Shown here: positions 11,172 to 22,474 of the stretch, one piece after another
How positions within the stretch are numbered: position 1 is the first letter of the stretch
How the letters are laid out: every line of letters begins with the position of its first letter
Translations under genes and position numbers: made by a program
Notes under the pieces: generated by a model
Told to the model about the DNA's origin: nothing
The model's database searches: none
What the model saw: only the letters and a program-made list of their open reading frames with translations
DNA from: Cladobotryum mycophilum
Lineage: Eukaryota; Ascomycota; Sordariomycetes; Hypocreales; Hypocreaceae
Direction of reading: 5' to 3'
Assembly: GCA_036429605.1 (NCBI GenBank)
Contig: CM071589.1
Coordinates: 1,302,001-1,366,000 of the forward strand
Length of the DNA stretch: 64,000 nt

Positions 11172-11538
11172 ATGCAAACTTCAACTTTCCTCCTGGCCCT
11201 TTTCAGCGGCCTCGCCTTGGCCACACCAACCCCAGAACCCAGGGACCCAAGTGAGACCTGTGCAGAGGCCATCTGGCACTCGTTCGAAGCTGTCGAACAA
11301 TGCCGTGACACTGTTGGAACAGCTGTAAGTCATGCCTCTGTGATACCAGCGGCCTCACCTTGTTACCCACAAGCAGCATGAAAAAAAAAGTACTGACATG
11401 AGTACTACCACACAGTGCTCGGTATCCTTGCCCCCTGACCTTCTAGGGGACTGGGTCGGAGCCTGTCGAGCGCAGTGTGTGCAGACAGTGCGGGCCCATG
11501 GTAGTAACCCGGCTTGCCCAGTTGGCAGGGGGAAATGA
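11172..11538 (+). CDS. Small secreted six-cysteine protein, two exons
   Basis: Join 11172..11324, 11416..11538 (91 residues). The intron has GTAAGT, a CTGAC branch-like site and CAG; phase is kept. A signal peptide ends near residue 17 and is followed by a Thr/Pro stretch. Six cysteines follow (30, 44, 52, 68, 72, 85), including Cys-x3-Cys. This spacing differs from the two preceding small secreted proteins, so it is a different family. A longer in-frame start exists at 11031 but lacks a signal peptide and lies upstream of the TATA box. Function is unknown; it is probably extracellular. Confidence 0.7.
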
Positions 11539-12503
11539 GATAGATTGGAACAAGTCAAGAGCTGAATTCTCCAATGAATAATCTGCTTTGAGTGGCACGC
11601 ATCTCTTGCGCTTGTACCTGAACGACCCCATTCTCCTGTAAATTTCACCGTCATGTTGATAGTCAAAACAAGCTGTTAAAGCAGTGTATGATGCAGCTTT
11701 GACCCTACCATTGTACATATCTTTTCCACTGTAACATCTCCATTCACTGATTCGCTCAAGTACGCGGTTGCTATAACAGCTGGCATATAGAATTGATCCC
11801 CGTCTAAGATAGAGCCTTGACACTTCGAGGACATGCGTAAAGAGTCTCCAATCCACCTCGGCTTCCTAGTCACCATGTATCGTAGCTTCAACCCCCTTGT
11901 CGCTGAGAGTTTAGACAAGATGACTGGTCCAGAGTTTAATCTCACGAATCCCACCCCTCAAGAAAAAGAAAGCAGTCCTGTCTAACCTAGTAGCTGTATC
12001 AGACAAATGCCCGAGTATATCCGATAAATATGCATCCCCCGGTTTGTCACTGATGCCATTATCCACCCATCTATCGTTGTATGACGAAATCCAAGCCATC
12101 CGAGTGGTTCAGGTCTGCCAGGGATATAGAACAGGGATGGGACAATATACAGTCTCCATTTCGTGGACATACACCATCAACAGATAGTAATGGAAACGAC
12201 GAAAAGGAATAGAGTACTATATATTCTAGGCAAACGCTGAAGCGCCATCACGGTGTCCGATGAAGGCCTAACAAAGGGACTGTCTTCGATATGAATCCTT
12301 ACTACCCTCAATCATATACACACGCACACACGCGCGCTCATTATTTGTTCGTGCATTTAATAAGATAAAAATCAAGCCACTCGCTTTGCTTCTGCCACTC
12401 CTCGCCTAACTGGCTTTGACCGGTCCGTCACCCAAGAACCAATCAAGGAGCCCACTCTTCATCCTAGGTTCCTTAGCAAAACAACATTAGTGTCAAACAG
12501 CCT
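11539..12503. other. Intergenic interval between convergent genes
   Basis: No gene is visible; open frames are short and featureless. The 3' ends of the flanking convergent genes lie here. A CA/CG alternating stretch (about 12319-12336) is the only low-complexity feature. Confidence 0.5.
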
Positions 12504-14867
12504 CTAAGGGCTCTCTTCGATGGGATCTCCCTCAAAGTCCGGCAACGCTCTAATGTCCGGTCGCCTGCTATCTCGTTTCCTCCTTCGACTTCTAGTCGGC
12601 ACATTTGATGCAGTTCTATGCAGTCCCAAGTCCTCCTCAGCCCCTGGGTGTGCCAGTCTCCCAATAAACTGGCGTGGCTGACGAAAGCGGAATTCATCCG
12701 GCTTCTTCATAGTTGGTGATCTTGGTTGTGCCAGAACAGAATTGGTACTCTCTTTGAACTCTTCGTTGACATCAGAGGTCTCGTTATGCAAATCCTCTAA
12801 AGATCCTTGATCTTGACACGTAGAGTACTACTCTGTGGCTAAAGACGGACTTGCAGAATGTTGTTTACCCGAGACGGATGGCGGTTCCGCTGCTGCACTG
12901 GACGAAGAATCTGGCAATGGACAAAGTAGTCGCGTTGTCTCTCTGTGTGCGTCATCAAGAGCACGTTTCCCAATTTCAGCGCTACTACCATTGCGATCGA
13001 AAACAAATTGTTTCCATATTTCGTCTTCGTCCACTTCTTCTTCCACGCTCTCATTGAACATGGGAGGGAAGCCCTTGATATGATGATGCTGATCCCCTTT
13101 GCCACGCCCATTGTTATCCGAGATTCTGCGTTGAGGTAGGACATCAATTGCTCGCGATTCTACGTCCATCTTCAACGTGTGATTATGCATTCTTCTGATG
13201 GGCTCCCTGAGCTCTTCCTCATCCGGTACTGGCTGGTTGGTTTTAGTTAAAGTATTAATTTTTGACGACATGGTTTGGCGGTTAATCGGGAAGTTGGTAG
13301 AGGGTGGGGATACCGTTCGTGGTTTCGAAAGTCTATCCCCGTATGATGGACGAGTATCAAATGAGGAAGTCGCACGTTGAGCAGATTGAAATTTTGGCAA
13401 AGTCGTCCGATTCAATTCTGTTTGGGAGATGGCAGGCGCAGGGAGTCTGGTGGTTCTCTGATGGTTATAGATATTGCTATCACTTTCTCGCATGCCTGGA
13501 TCTTCGTGTGAGTTTACCCAATGTCTCCATTTTGACTCTTCACGTCCTTCATGAGAAGAATAAACGTCTGGCTTGCTGGCTTGTGAATCTATGCTATTGT
13601 CCAAATTTGTGTCGGATAACAATCCATCCAGAAACCGGATTCGCTGCTGACGGAGAGGTGTTGGTTCATAAATCTTTTCTAGAGAAGATATAACAGCAAT
13701 CTCTGCGGGGTCTGTTGATGACCACCCCCGAGACTGTACATTGGCGCTGATGGAAGCTCGTTCGCGGATAGTACGGGCGGATATAGACGATCTAAAGGTG
13801 TCGACGGTGGAGGGTTTTGGTCTATGAATTCGTTGATGAGATAATAGCGATGATTCTGGTGAGTTGTATGTCGTGTAGGGAAAGTTTGAATGTGGTAGCT
13901 TAGCTTTCGGCGTTGGTTGCTCACTTGGGTCGACAGGAGGATAATTGCTGCGTCTCAAACTCCTAATAGAGTTGCTCCCTACACTCCAACGAAAGTCTTG
14001 ACCACTGACCTCTATTCTTGGTTCGGGAGGAATAGAGTTCGTCGACATTTGAGAACCTCTCCAACGGGTGTGAGGGATGTTATAGCTATTGTGATTCGGG
14101 TACATAATGATGGGAATGTTTTCGCTAATATCCTTGCTTGTGGCGACGTATCGAGACTTAGTGGAGGAAATCCCAGCTGATCGTTTTTGGTATGCAACAC
14201 CTGCCCAGTCAGGTTTCTCCAAGAGCTTCCGTCGTTTGGCTTCCAGGTCGACAATGGAAGGGCCACTGGATGCTTGGCGTTGGGCCATGGGCGACCTTTG
14301 CCTTTTGCCGTCTAAAGGAAGAGCTCCCGAGGATTCATCATCTGTTTGGGCGGTGGCAGCAGAGCCTCGATACGGGCTGAAGTGGCCAAAGTCTGCAAGA
14401 TACTCATTATACTGTTGAGATGCCGACACGACTAGGTTTGAGCCCCTCTGGGTTTCGGTTCGAGTGATGTAACTTGGAACAAATTTGACAGATGAAGCCG
14501 ACGTGCTGCTATGCTTTCCTGCACGAGCGTTGGCAAAATATCTCTTCTGACGGGTATCATCTTTCTTTGAGCTATTTAGCCTTGAATGTCGGGGGAGGCG
14601 ACTTTCTGTCCTGTTCATGTCGTGGTTGTCAGGACAGGTTTCGGCGACGCTATGGTCTTTAGGAAAATATTTGGATAAAGGGCGCTTTAATTCTTCAAAC
14701 TGCTCTCTGATGAGTATTTCGAGGGATTCTAAACTTGACATGCTGGATGAATAAGTAGATGAGAACATTATGTGGACTTGGATTTCAGGCATTAAAAGGG
14801 GGAGAGAGAGAGAAGGAAGGATGGAGAAGGCGACTGCCATTGTAGACGCTGCTGGCCTTAAATACAT
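12504..14867 (-). CDS. Large uncharacterised Ser/Arg-rich protein, two exons
   Basis: Complement of join 12504..12796, 12869..14867 (up to 763 residues). The long first frame runs to a stop at 12828, but splicing GTAAAC...TTTAG (72 nt) joins it in phase to a second exon whose protein is basic and well structured (motifs FRFRQPRQFIGRL and IRALPDFEGDP). That exon is more likely the true C-terminus than the read-through. The main part is rich in Ser, Arg and Pro and probably disordered. The first methionines (14867) precede a hydrophobic stretch; an internal start (MFSS at about 14766 or MSSL at about 14739) followed by LESLEILIREQFEEL, a short amphipathic helix, is more plausible. I do not recognise the family. 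Confidence 0.65.
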
Positions 14868-15602
14868 CTGGAGAGGTGATGTGTATTCACAACATGTCCA
14901 TTTACAGGTACTAATGCCTACAAATCAACACTATTCAAGCAAAATAAAAACAAAATAAGAAACGGATCATTGATCTCAAATAGAAACAAACATCTTGCTC
15001 TGGAAGTATCACTTTGGTCAACGCCATAGCGGGGTAGAATGTATATTTGAGCTGTGTCTATCTGAACTAAGCATCACTTAATGACACGCGAGCTACAGAT
15101 CGGTATAAAGGATAAATTAGACGACTTTGCAAGGTCATGACACCTGGTGGCCGCCGTGATCATTGTTAGAAACGGGGACCTCGCTGGAACTATAAATTGA
15201 TTCAGTCATGAGTATTGCTATTCTATGAATCTATAGGTGATGAGTATCGAGCTTCTTGGTCTGGAGTTTTGCAAAAGAAAATTAGAGTTCGAGGAGAGAG
15301 AGAGGAGGGTTCAAGGAGAGTTTAAGCATAATGGCAAACCTAGATAGCTATCGCAAAGATGGTTAGGGAAGAGAGGTGGTCTACTCGTAATATCAAAACA
15401 TGGATTGAGATCCAAGTTGGCACAGTTTGCGACTACAGCATATTTGATAATTCACACTGTATGTGCACCCCTGCAACGGCCACCTATGACGACGATACGA
15501 GAGCTCAATCTTGAAGCGACGTGTAAGAAAGCATAGCTCGCCCAACCACACCCCTCTAAAAACAACAGCTACACAGCCAAAAGCCTACATCGCGAGCTCA
15601 AA
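14868..15602. other. Divergent intergenic region (promoters)
   Basis: It separates a minus-strand gene from a plus-strand gene and must carry both promoters. No gene, RNA or strong repeat is visible; it is AT-rich with short GA stretches near 15290. Confidence 0.5.
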
Positions 15603-17367
15603 ATGTCAGACGCCGAAGAAAAAGCCCGCCAGGAGAAGATTGCTGCTGCGAAGAAACGCGTGAGCGATTGAATCCCACTCTCCAATTCCACCCCGCCATT
15701 CAGCTAACCAAGCCCGTCAAGGTCGAGCAATTGAAAAAGAAGAGCAAAAAGAAGGGCACCTCGAGCAAGAAAGAGGACGCAAAAGATGACAACGCCGAAA
15801 CCTCTGCGCTCGATGCTGTAGAAGACGCTTCATCGCAACACGATCCAACGCAAGATACGGACAAGGCCGTTGACGAGGACAAGCCGGAGGATTCGTCGCC
15901 GTCTGAAACGCCATCGCTTGCGCAACAATCAAAACTACGATCAACATCCTTCCGCGCTGCTTCTGGCTCCGGCACAGCACCTCTTTCCCCGGGTCCCTTC
16001 AGCCCTGATGGCGATACTGCGGCGGATATTTACAGGAAACATGTCGCTAGGATCGAGGAGCTGGAGAAGGAGAATAAGCGTCTAGCAAAGGAGTCTGCAG
16101 ACTTGGAAAAGAGATGGCAAAAGTCGGAGGAAGAATTGGCTGACCTCCGCGAGGCTGATGATGGTGAGGACGCATCGGGCAGAAGCGACAAGGATAGTGA
16201 AACGGAGAAACTGGTACGTGACGGCGCAATAATTTGGTTTTAAAAATTTCCATCATGCTAACTCGGTTGCAGAGGGGCGAGATTACCTCCTTACAGCGCC
16301 AAAACGCTCAACTCCAGCAACAGGTTTCACGGGGCTCGAGCCATGGCCACCGTCAATCGGTATCGATGGCCTCTCCACCCCCTGCTTTCCAGGCAGAGCT
16401 CGACGCCAAATCGGCCACCATCGAGTCTATGGAGATTGAGATCTCGAAGCTTAAAACCCGAGTGGAGCGCCAAGAAAACGGAGCTTCCTCAGAGAAGGAG
16501 CAAGTTGTTGCGCTAGAAGACAAGGTTGCCAGAGCCGAGGCTGCTGCAGGCAAGGCTCAACGCGAGCTCCAAGATTTGAAGAAAAACCTTGAGCGCACGA
16601 CAGAAAAGGCTGTGCGCGAGGGCAGCGAGCGATCGAGTGCCGAGACCAAGGCGAAAACTCTCGAGCATGAGTTGGAGGAAGTCACGAAAGTGAAGGACGA
16701 GTTGGAGAAAAAGGCCGATGGATTGGAGAAGAAAGTCACCACATTAACTACACTGCACAAAGAGCAGGATTCGCGATCCCAGGCCTTGCGGAAGGAGAAG
16801 GAGAAGGCAGAAAAGGAGGTCACGGAGCTGCGAGAAAAAGTGGAGAGCTTGGAAAGTGAAAATGTCAAACTTAAAAGCCGAAAGTCTGCGGATGGCGGCG
16901 GCGGCCTCGATGATGAGGGCGTTGACGAGTTGGAGAACGAAGAGAGGCTCAAGCTAGAAAAGAAGATCCGCAGCCTCGAAGCTGAGGTTCACGAGCTTCG
17001 CGGCGGGGCTTGGATAGAACGACGTCGCGAGATGGAGGCTACAAGTCCCGGGTTCCAAGACGTCGATCTCTCTGGCGGTAACATGCCTCCTCCACATAAG
17101 AAGGGGTCTACTGGTGGTATCGGCGACTTCTTTACTCAAGGTCTGAACGCGCTGGCTGGCGGTGGTGACGATGAACTGCTCGAGGATGATGACATGGAAT
17201 TTGACGAAGATGCCTTCCGCAAGGCTCACGAGGAGGAATCCAAAAGACGACTCGAAAGGATCAAGGAGATTAAGCGATCACTTAAGCACTGGGAGGGCTG
17301 GAGGCTGGATATTGTCGATATCCGAAGAGGTGGTGGGCACGGCATCGGTGATATTTTCGACATTTAA
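15603..17367 (+). CDS. Coiled-coil protein (M-protein-repeat / golgin-like), three exons
   Basis: Join 15603..15659, 15722..16213, 16273..17367 (547 residues). Exon 1 is a 19-codon basic helix (EEKARQEKIAAAKKR), typical of Rud3/TMF-like fungal coiled-coil proteins. I chose the acceptor at 15721 because it continues KKR-VEQLKKK and leaves CTAAC as the branch point; the CAG at 15703 would also keep frame and add six residues. Lys/Ser-rich and acidic linkers follow, then heptad-type coiled coil from about residue 140 to 430, an acidic segment and a conserved C-terminal block (IKEIKRSLKHWEGWRLDIVD). It is probably a Golgi or vesicle-tethering structural protein by analogy; the C-terminal block does not clearly match the GRAB or GRIP domain, so this stays inference. 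Confidence 0.75.
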
Positions 17368-17730
17368 AGGTATGGATAGCTCCGGCAATGGTTTTAATAA
17401 GCAATGGGTGTATGATAGACGAATAACGGATGATTTTGAAAATGGATATGGCTTTACCGATTATTTGCAGCTGAACTATAGGAAGCGCACTTTCATAAGC
17501 CTCATACTAACTCTACAAGAGGGGAGACCTATCAAGGGTACTAGACTACGAGCGAGCCCAACATGCTTCAACATCGTCAGCATAATATGGTAACCTAGGA
17601 GATTCGGTGTCACAATTAAATTCACATTCAGCACCTTATCGATCCCCATTATGCGAGGCCTATTCACATGTTGAACAAGGCAACGAAAGGGGGCATTGCA
17701 GAGTAAACACAAGACAAATAAAAACAAGAG
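17368..17730. other. Short convergent intergenic region
   Basis: It holds the 3' ends of two converging genes; nothing else is seen. Confidence 0.5.
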
Positions 17731-18622
17731 TCAGATTGGATAACTATATGATATGACTCGTTTATTATTAGGACCATTATAAAATGATGACACGGAAAGA
17801 TGCCGTATTTTTGTATCCTCACCAAAAACACAGTGTTGTCGCCTCGGATGATGATGCGGCGTATCCCAGACATATCCGTTTAGGCTCCCTTGATCTTCCT
17901 CTTGTCTCATCCTCTGCTTCTCTACCATCCTCTTCTTCTCCTTTATCTTCTTCTCCCCCTTATCCTCTCCTCCTCCATTGCCCTCTACTTCTCCCCCATC
18001 TTCATCTTCACCCTCATCTCCCTCTTCTTCATCCTCACCATCTCCCTCGTCCTGTCCCTCTTCCTCTGTTCCAGTTTCTTCTCCTCCCTCTTCTTCTTCG
18101 TCCTCATCATCTTCTTCCTGGGAGACATTTACATCCCGGGAAGAATGTCCAGAACAGTCCGATGGCGCCACAGGAAAGTCTGGGGGCGCAGCGGACGCGA
18201 CGCACGGCATCCCAAACCCCCACTGCAAAACTTCTGAGTGGTACGACTGGGAATAGATGTCCCTGTCGGGAGACCACGCGCACGGCGGTATGCGCAGGGG
18301 GAAAGTTTGGTGGTGACAGTGGTGGTGGACTCCATCGTCCGGACTGCACAAAGTCTTGCCCCGCGAAACTCGTCGTGACCCGGGGGGCGTTAATTGGGAA
18401 GGGGTACGAATTATAACTGGGGAGCTGGAACGGGTTCATGACGCGGCAGCGCCTCGAGTGGCACTCCATGCAAGTCCTTATAGTATCGTGACAGAAATGG
18501 CAGGTGTCGATGCCCCCAGCAGGTCTACATCCCCAGTCCCCATTGTCCCCATCGCCGCCGCCGCCGCTGCCGCCACCCCAACGACTGCGTTCAGGTCCCG
18601 ACTGGCTCATGATGTTTGACAC
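17731..18622 (-). CDS. Hypothetical protein: Cys-rich head and acidic tail, two exons
   Basis: Complement of join 17731..18343, 18408..18622 (275 residues). Two overlapping frames on the same strand are linked in phase by a 64-nt intron (GTACCC, ATTAAC, GTGCAG). The head is Gly-rich, then has a Cys cluster (CHFCHDTIRTCMECHSRRC) that could bind zinc. The middle has His/Pro/Tyr segments. The tail holds about 60 residues that are almost only Glu, Asp and Gly, followed by a Lys-rich stretch. I do not recognise it. The acidic tract corresponds to a CTT/CTC pyrimidine tract on the plus strand, so part of it may be repeat-driven. Confidence 0.5.
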
Positions 18623-19960
18623 GGCAGGTATACAAGTTGTTTCGGTATACCCAAGTTGGTACTAAAATGTGTAGCCGGACAGGTTCGGTTGTATGCAAAG
18701 ACTTTGCTGTGTCTGGATATAGGATGATAAGGCGTCGTCTTGTTTAACCACCCCCTGTTGTTTTGGATCAAAGATGTTAGGCTTCGACTTTTGCCCGAGA
18801 CTGTAGCTGGGTGTTTTCTATACCGGCCGTAATGATTGAAGTTGTGAGATGAACGTTTCAGGAAACAAACCACAGTAAGATGGGTTTATATAGACAAGAT
18901 TTGGCCTCGCAGCAATATGCACTCCATCGACCCCGAGGAAAGAATGTTTAATGCCCCCTAAAAGCAACTAGATTTTCTAGCAAAACCTTGCTCCATAAAT
19001 GGAACTCTCAAGTCCCTCTCATGGCCAATTTTTAGCATTTAGACTTTGAAAAGGGGCTACTCGGACATCTCGAGACGAGGAGGCCATACTAGCTCACAGT
19101 GGCCACGCAATCTTCAGGGATCACCAAAAGCATATGGCATTCAAACTTTGCTATCAAATAAGTGGCCCAAAAGAGTTTTACGTTGTCCCGGACTTGGATG
19201 CATGTACATCTTTTGTGATAGTCCTACTACAAGATACAATGAAGCACAGTTGGCTGAATGTAAAGTTCATATGCAGTCATACGTTCAGGCACTATAAAGG
19301 CCACTCTTAACCCGCCTTGGATACAATAACTAGGCACGTCGTAGAAAAAAGACTGCCGGTCACCACATACAAATCACTATGGCCGGGCCGGTGGTGTTTT
19401 TCTTTCCCCTCGTGCTAGGCAGTCATAAGATTAATACCATCTCACAAGCCTGCTGATTAGATCAGGCGCACCCTTTCAAACCTTCTTCCATGACGCAAAA
19501 CCTAGCATAGAGGCCTAAATGTAGTACGACGTGAGTGACAGCAGAACGGCATGTCCAGGTAGGATAGCAACAGGGAATAAGCCCCTTCAACGCTGATGAC
19601 CACCCATTTTATTTCACGACAGTAAAGGGAAAATTAATGGTCAAATGAGGTGATCTAAACAATTCCATACAAGTAAGCATGTCGTATCAGTCTTTAGCGG
19701 CATCAGCGAGCCCGTATTTCACCCCTTAAAAGGCTCGTAGTGGTGATCTTACAATCTATACATGCCAAAATAAAGTTTCATGCAAGGTCCCGCTATGCTA
19801 ATATAATTGGCCATCCAAAATGGCTCATGCATGATGGATAAAGCAATGTATGCGGGGAAGTCAAATCCCCGCTGCACGTCAACATCTTTGTTTTGTTTTT
19901 CTCCTGCAAAACTTTAAGAAGAAAGTAATTAGAGCGGATCAAAACTTTAGAAGAACAATC
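18623..19960. other. Divergent intergenic region
   Basis: It lies between a minus-strand gene and the SDR gene. No gene or RNA is visible. The in-frame extension 19850..19960 of the SDR frame is probably leader sequence. Confidence 0.5.
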
Positions 19961-20764
19961 ATGGCGTCAACAAGCGGCACAGCACGAACCTTCCTTGTCA
20001 CCGGAGCCGGGAGAGGTATCGGACGAGGCCTGTCCCGGATTCTTCTGCAGACAGGACACCGAGTCTTTCTCCTAGATAACAACAAGACGGAATTGGATCA
20101 CACGGCAGGGCTATTGGCAAAGTCTTATCAACGAGGAAGGGATTTTGACACAGCTGTCTGCGATCTCCGAAATCCGTTAGAGATCAAAGCAGCTGCGGAG
20201 CAAGCCGACAAGCTCTTCTCAAGCAAACTTGACTGCCTGGTCAATAATGCTGCCTACACAGGAGGCGTCGGTGGAGTTTCGCTGGCAGACATGACGCTGG
20301 AAGAATGGAATAAGAGCATCGAGACCAACCTGACGGGCCCCATGTTGATGACACAGGCTTGCTTGGGCATGTTACGCACAGCCCGGGGGTGTGTAATCCA
20401 CATGTCATCCACCCGTGCGCTGATGAGCGAGCCGAACAACGAAGCCTACTCGGCGACAAAGGCCGGGCTGCGGGGTCTGTCGCAGAGTATGGCTGTCTCG
20501 CTGGCACGGGATGGTATCCGAGTTAGCACGGTACTTCCGGGTTGGATCCACGTCCTAAATGAGTGCCGAGAGGCTGATGAACAGGGAGGAAAGTGGGAGG
20601 AAGGCTTGAGCGAGGCGGACATGGGATGGCAGCTGACCGGCAGAGTTGGCAAGGTCGAGGATGTAGCCAAGGCGGTGGTGTATCTGGCTGAGAATGACGG
20701 AGTGACGGGTGTTGAGATGGTAGTCGACGGAGGAGTAACGAGAAAGATGGTATATCCAGAGTGA
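19961..20764 (+). CDS. Short-chain dehydrogenase/reductase (classical SDR)
   Basis: Single exon, 267 residues. The start at 19961 (ATCATGG) is preferred over an in-frame ATG at 19850 because the Rossmann fold begins soon after it. Visible motifs are TGAGRGIG for the dinucleotide (about residues 14-21), NNAA in strand 4, the catalytic Ser in HMSST and YSATK (Tyr/Lys), then PGW after strand 6. It should catalyse an NAD(P)-dependent oxidoreduction in the cytosol; the basic context after the glycine motif does not settle NADH or NADPH. The closest family types are 3-oxoacyl-ACP reductase-like and glucose-1-dehydrogenase-like SDRs. The substrate is unknown. It is not part of a visible metabolite cluster. 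Confidence 0.9.
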   Translation: MASTSGTARTFLVTGAGRGIGRGLSRILLQTGHRVFLLDNNKTELDHTAGLLAKSYQRGRDFDTAVCDLRNPLEIKAAAEQADKLFSSKLDCLVNNAAYTGGVGGVSLADMTLEEWNKSIETNLTGPMLMTQACLGMLRTARGCVIHMSSTRALMSEPNNEAYSATKAGLRGLSQSMAVSLARDGIRVSTVLPGWIHVLNECREADEQGGKWEEGLSEADMGWQLTGRVGKVEDVAKAVVYLAENDGVTGVEMVVDGGVTRKMVYPE

Positions 20765-22474
20765 AGAGGCTATGGACATAGCTGTCAGCTCATCTTGTGT
20801 CGATCGCAGTTGTTAGAAGAGGCCTACATCAAGGGCGACATCCAAAGTAACTCTCACCACACAACACCAACCTGCCAAGTCAAATATGCGCCACTCTCAA
20901 CCATCACGCGACCAAATTGGTTTCGTGCACCCTCAATCAAGACACCGCCACTAATGCAAGGATGAAACTTTCCAAAAAGGGCCCGTTAGTTTTTAATCAT
21001 GGTCACCTCTTTGGTCTGGTTGGTGGTGTCGAACTTTGCGGAGTTGGGATGTTGACTGGGTGAGCTTCTCCAACTTTCAGCCGCTGAGCAATGTCAAGTG
21101 GTGGTGATGGTGGTGGTGGTGGTGGGATGACCCCGCAGTTGCGTAACACTGCATTGGTAAGAACGGGAAGGTTGCTCCTACTAATTGGGCCTCTGAGCTA
21201 TAATGACTACAACACGTACAGTATGAGCAAACTAAGAAAAAATCACATACATGCATGCGTCTGCCTTGTTTCCTTGTTTACCTACTGACTGGTTGTTGGG
21301 CCAGTAAATGGACGACGCATGCTTTGTTCCGCATCGGAGAAGCTCGAGTTAGTATCGATAAACAACAACCCACCTAGCAACTGCTCCACGTCTGGTTCCC
21401 GCACGCCGGTCTCAAGCGTGGTTACCGTAGCATCTGCGGGGGAACCACCCAACCAACCCTCCCAATCCACCCTGGTCACGATGCAGGGCCATTCTTCTGC
21501 TTTGGGGACTGGGAACCCCTCTGAGTGGGCAGCCTGTGGAGAGGGTATGGCGGCGCACCGGTCTTAATGCCTGCGCTATGGCGTTGGAGCAGGGGAGACA
21601 TACAGTAGTTCTGCAGCAGGAGAGGCCGAAAACAACGCATTTCTCCATGGGAGAGAGTGGGCAACAACTTATGACATGGTCGAACCGTTGCTCCGTCGTC
21701 GGCGTCAAGTTTTTTTCTGTCCTTCTTTCTTGGAGTCGTCAATGTGGCCATTTGTCCATTTCTCTCCTCTTTCTTAACAACCCAAAACAGTATATGCAGG
21801 GCTTTTTTCTTTCTGCTTCTGATTCCCTGAAAGCTGCATCTGGGTCCATCTCCAAGGTCGTTTAAGCTACTGGTGCAGAGTACAGGTATGTGCATATTAC
21901 ACAATTACAGAATAACCTTGGACAAAAAAGCCAGGCATGCGCGCGCGTGCCCAAGCTCCTCCCATGTCGTCACTGTAGCCACAGTCAGCAATTCTGCTGC
22001 TTCTACTTCAACTACCTCTCAAACCTCCCTGCGTCGACAGCATGATTCGCCTCATATTCGTTTACAAGCCTTCTCCAATATCACGCCTTTTATTATCTCT
22101 CTGCTGACCATATTTTGGCTTTACAGGAGCTACATTATACAGAAATCTTCCTCCAATCCGAATCTCCGTCGGCTCGGCTGATCCCCCGCTTCTCTCCGAG
22201 CTGCAGCTCACACGCATATTCCCCCACTCATCCCACCTTGACGCCTCCTCCATACGCCCTGTTGGCTTACTTGTTGGAGGGAGGGCCTTGAAGAACCGCG
22301 GCTCCAAGAAACGCAACCTACGCTATCCGAGGCGCAACAGATACGCTACAATTGGGCATTGAGAAATTGGATCGGAATTTATCGCAAAGGTCATTCTCCG
22401 TCCTAAGCGCTACTCGCCATAGGGCCATATAATTTCGCTCCTATACTTTACGTCCCCCATCCCTCCCCGCCACA
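20765..22474. other. Intergenic region upstream of the isocitrate dehydrogenase gene
   Basis: No supported gene. A GGT/GGTGAT repeat lies at about 21098-21125. Pyrimidine-rich sequence from 22340 to 22470 probably includes the leader of the next gene. Open frames at 21319..21567 and 21873..22181 show no motifs. Confidence 0.5.
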
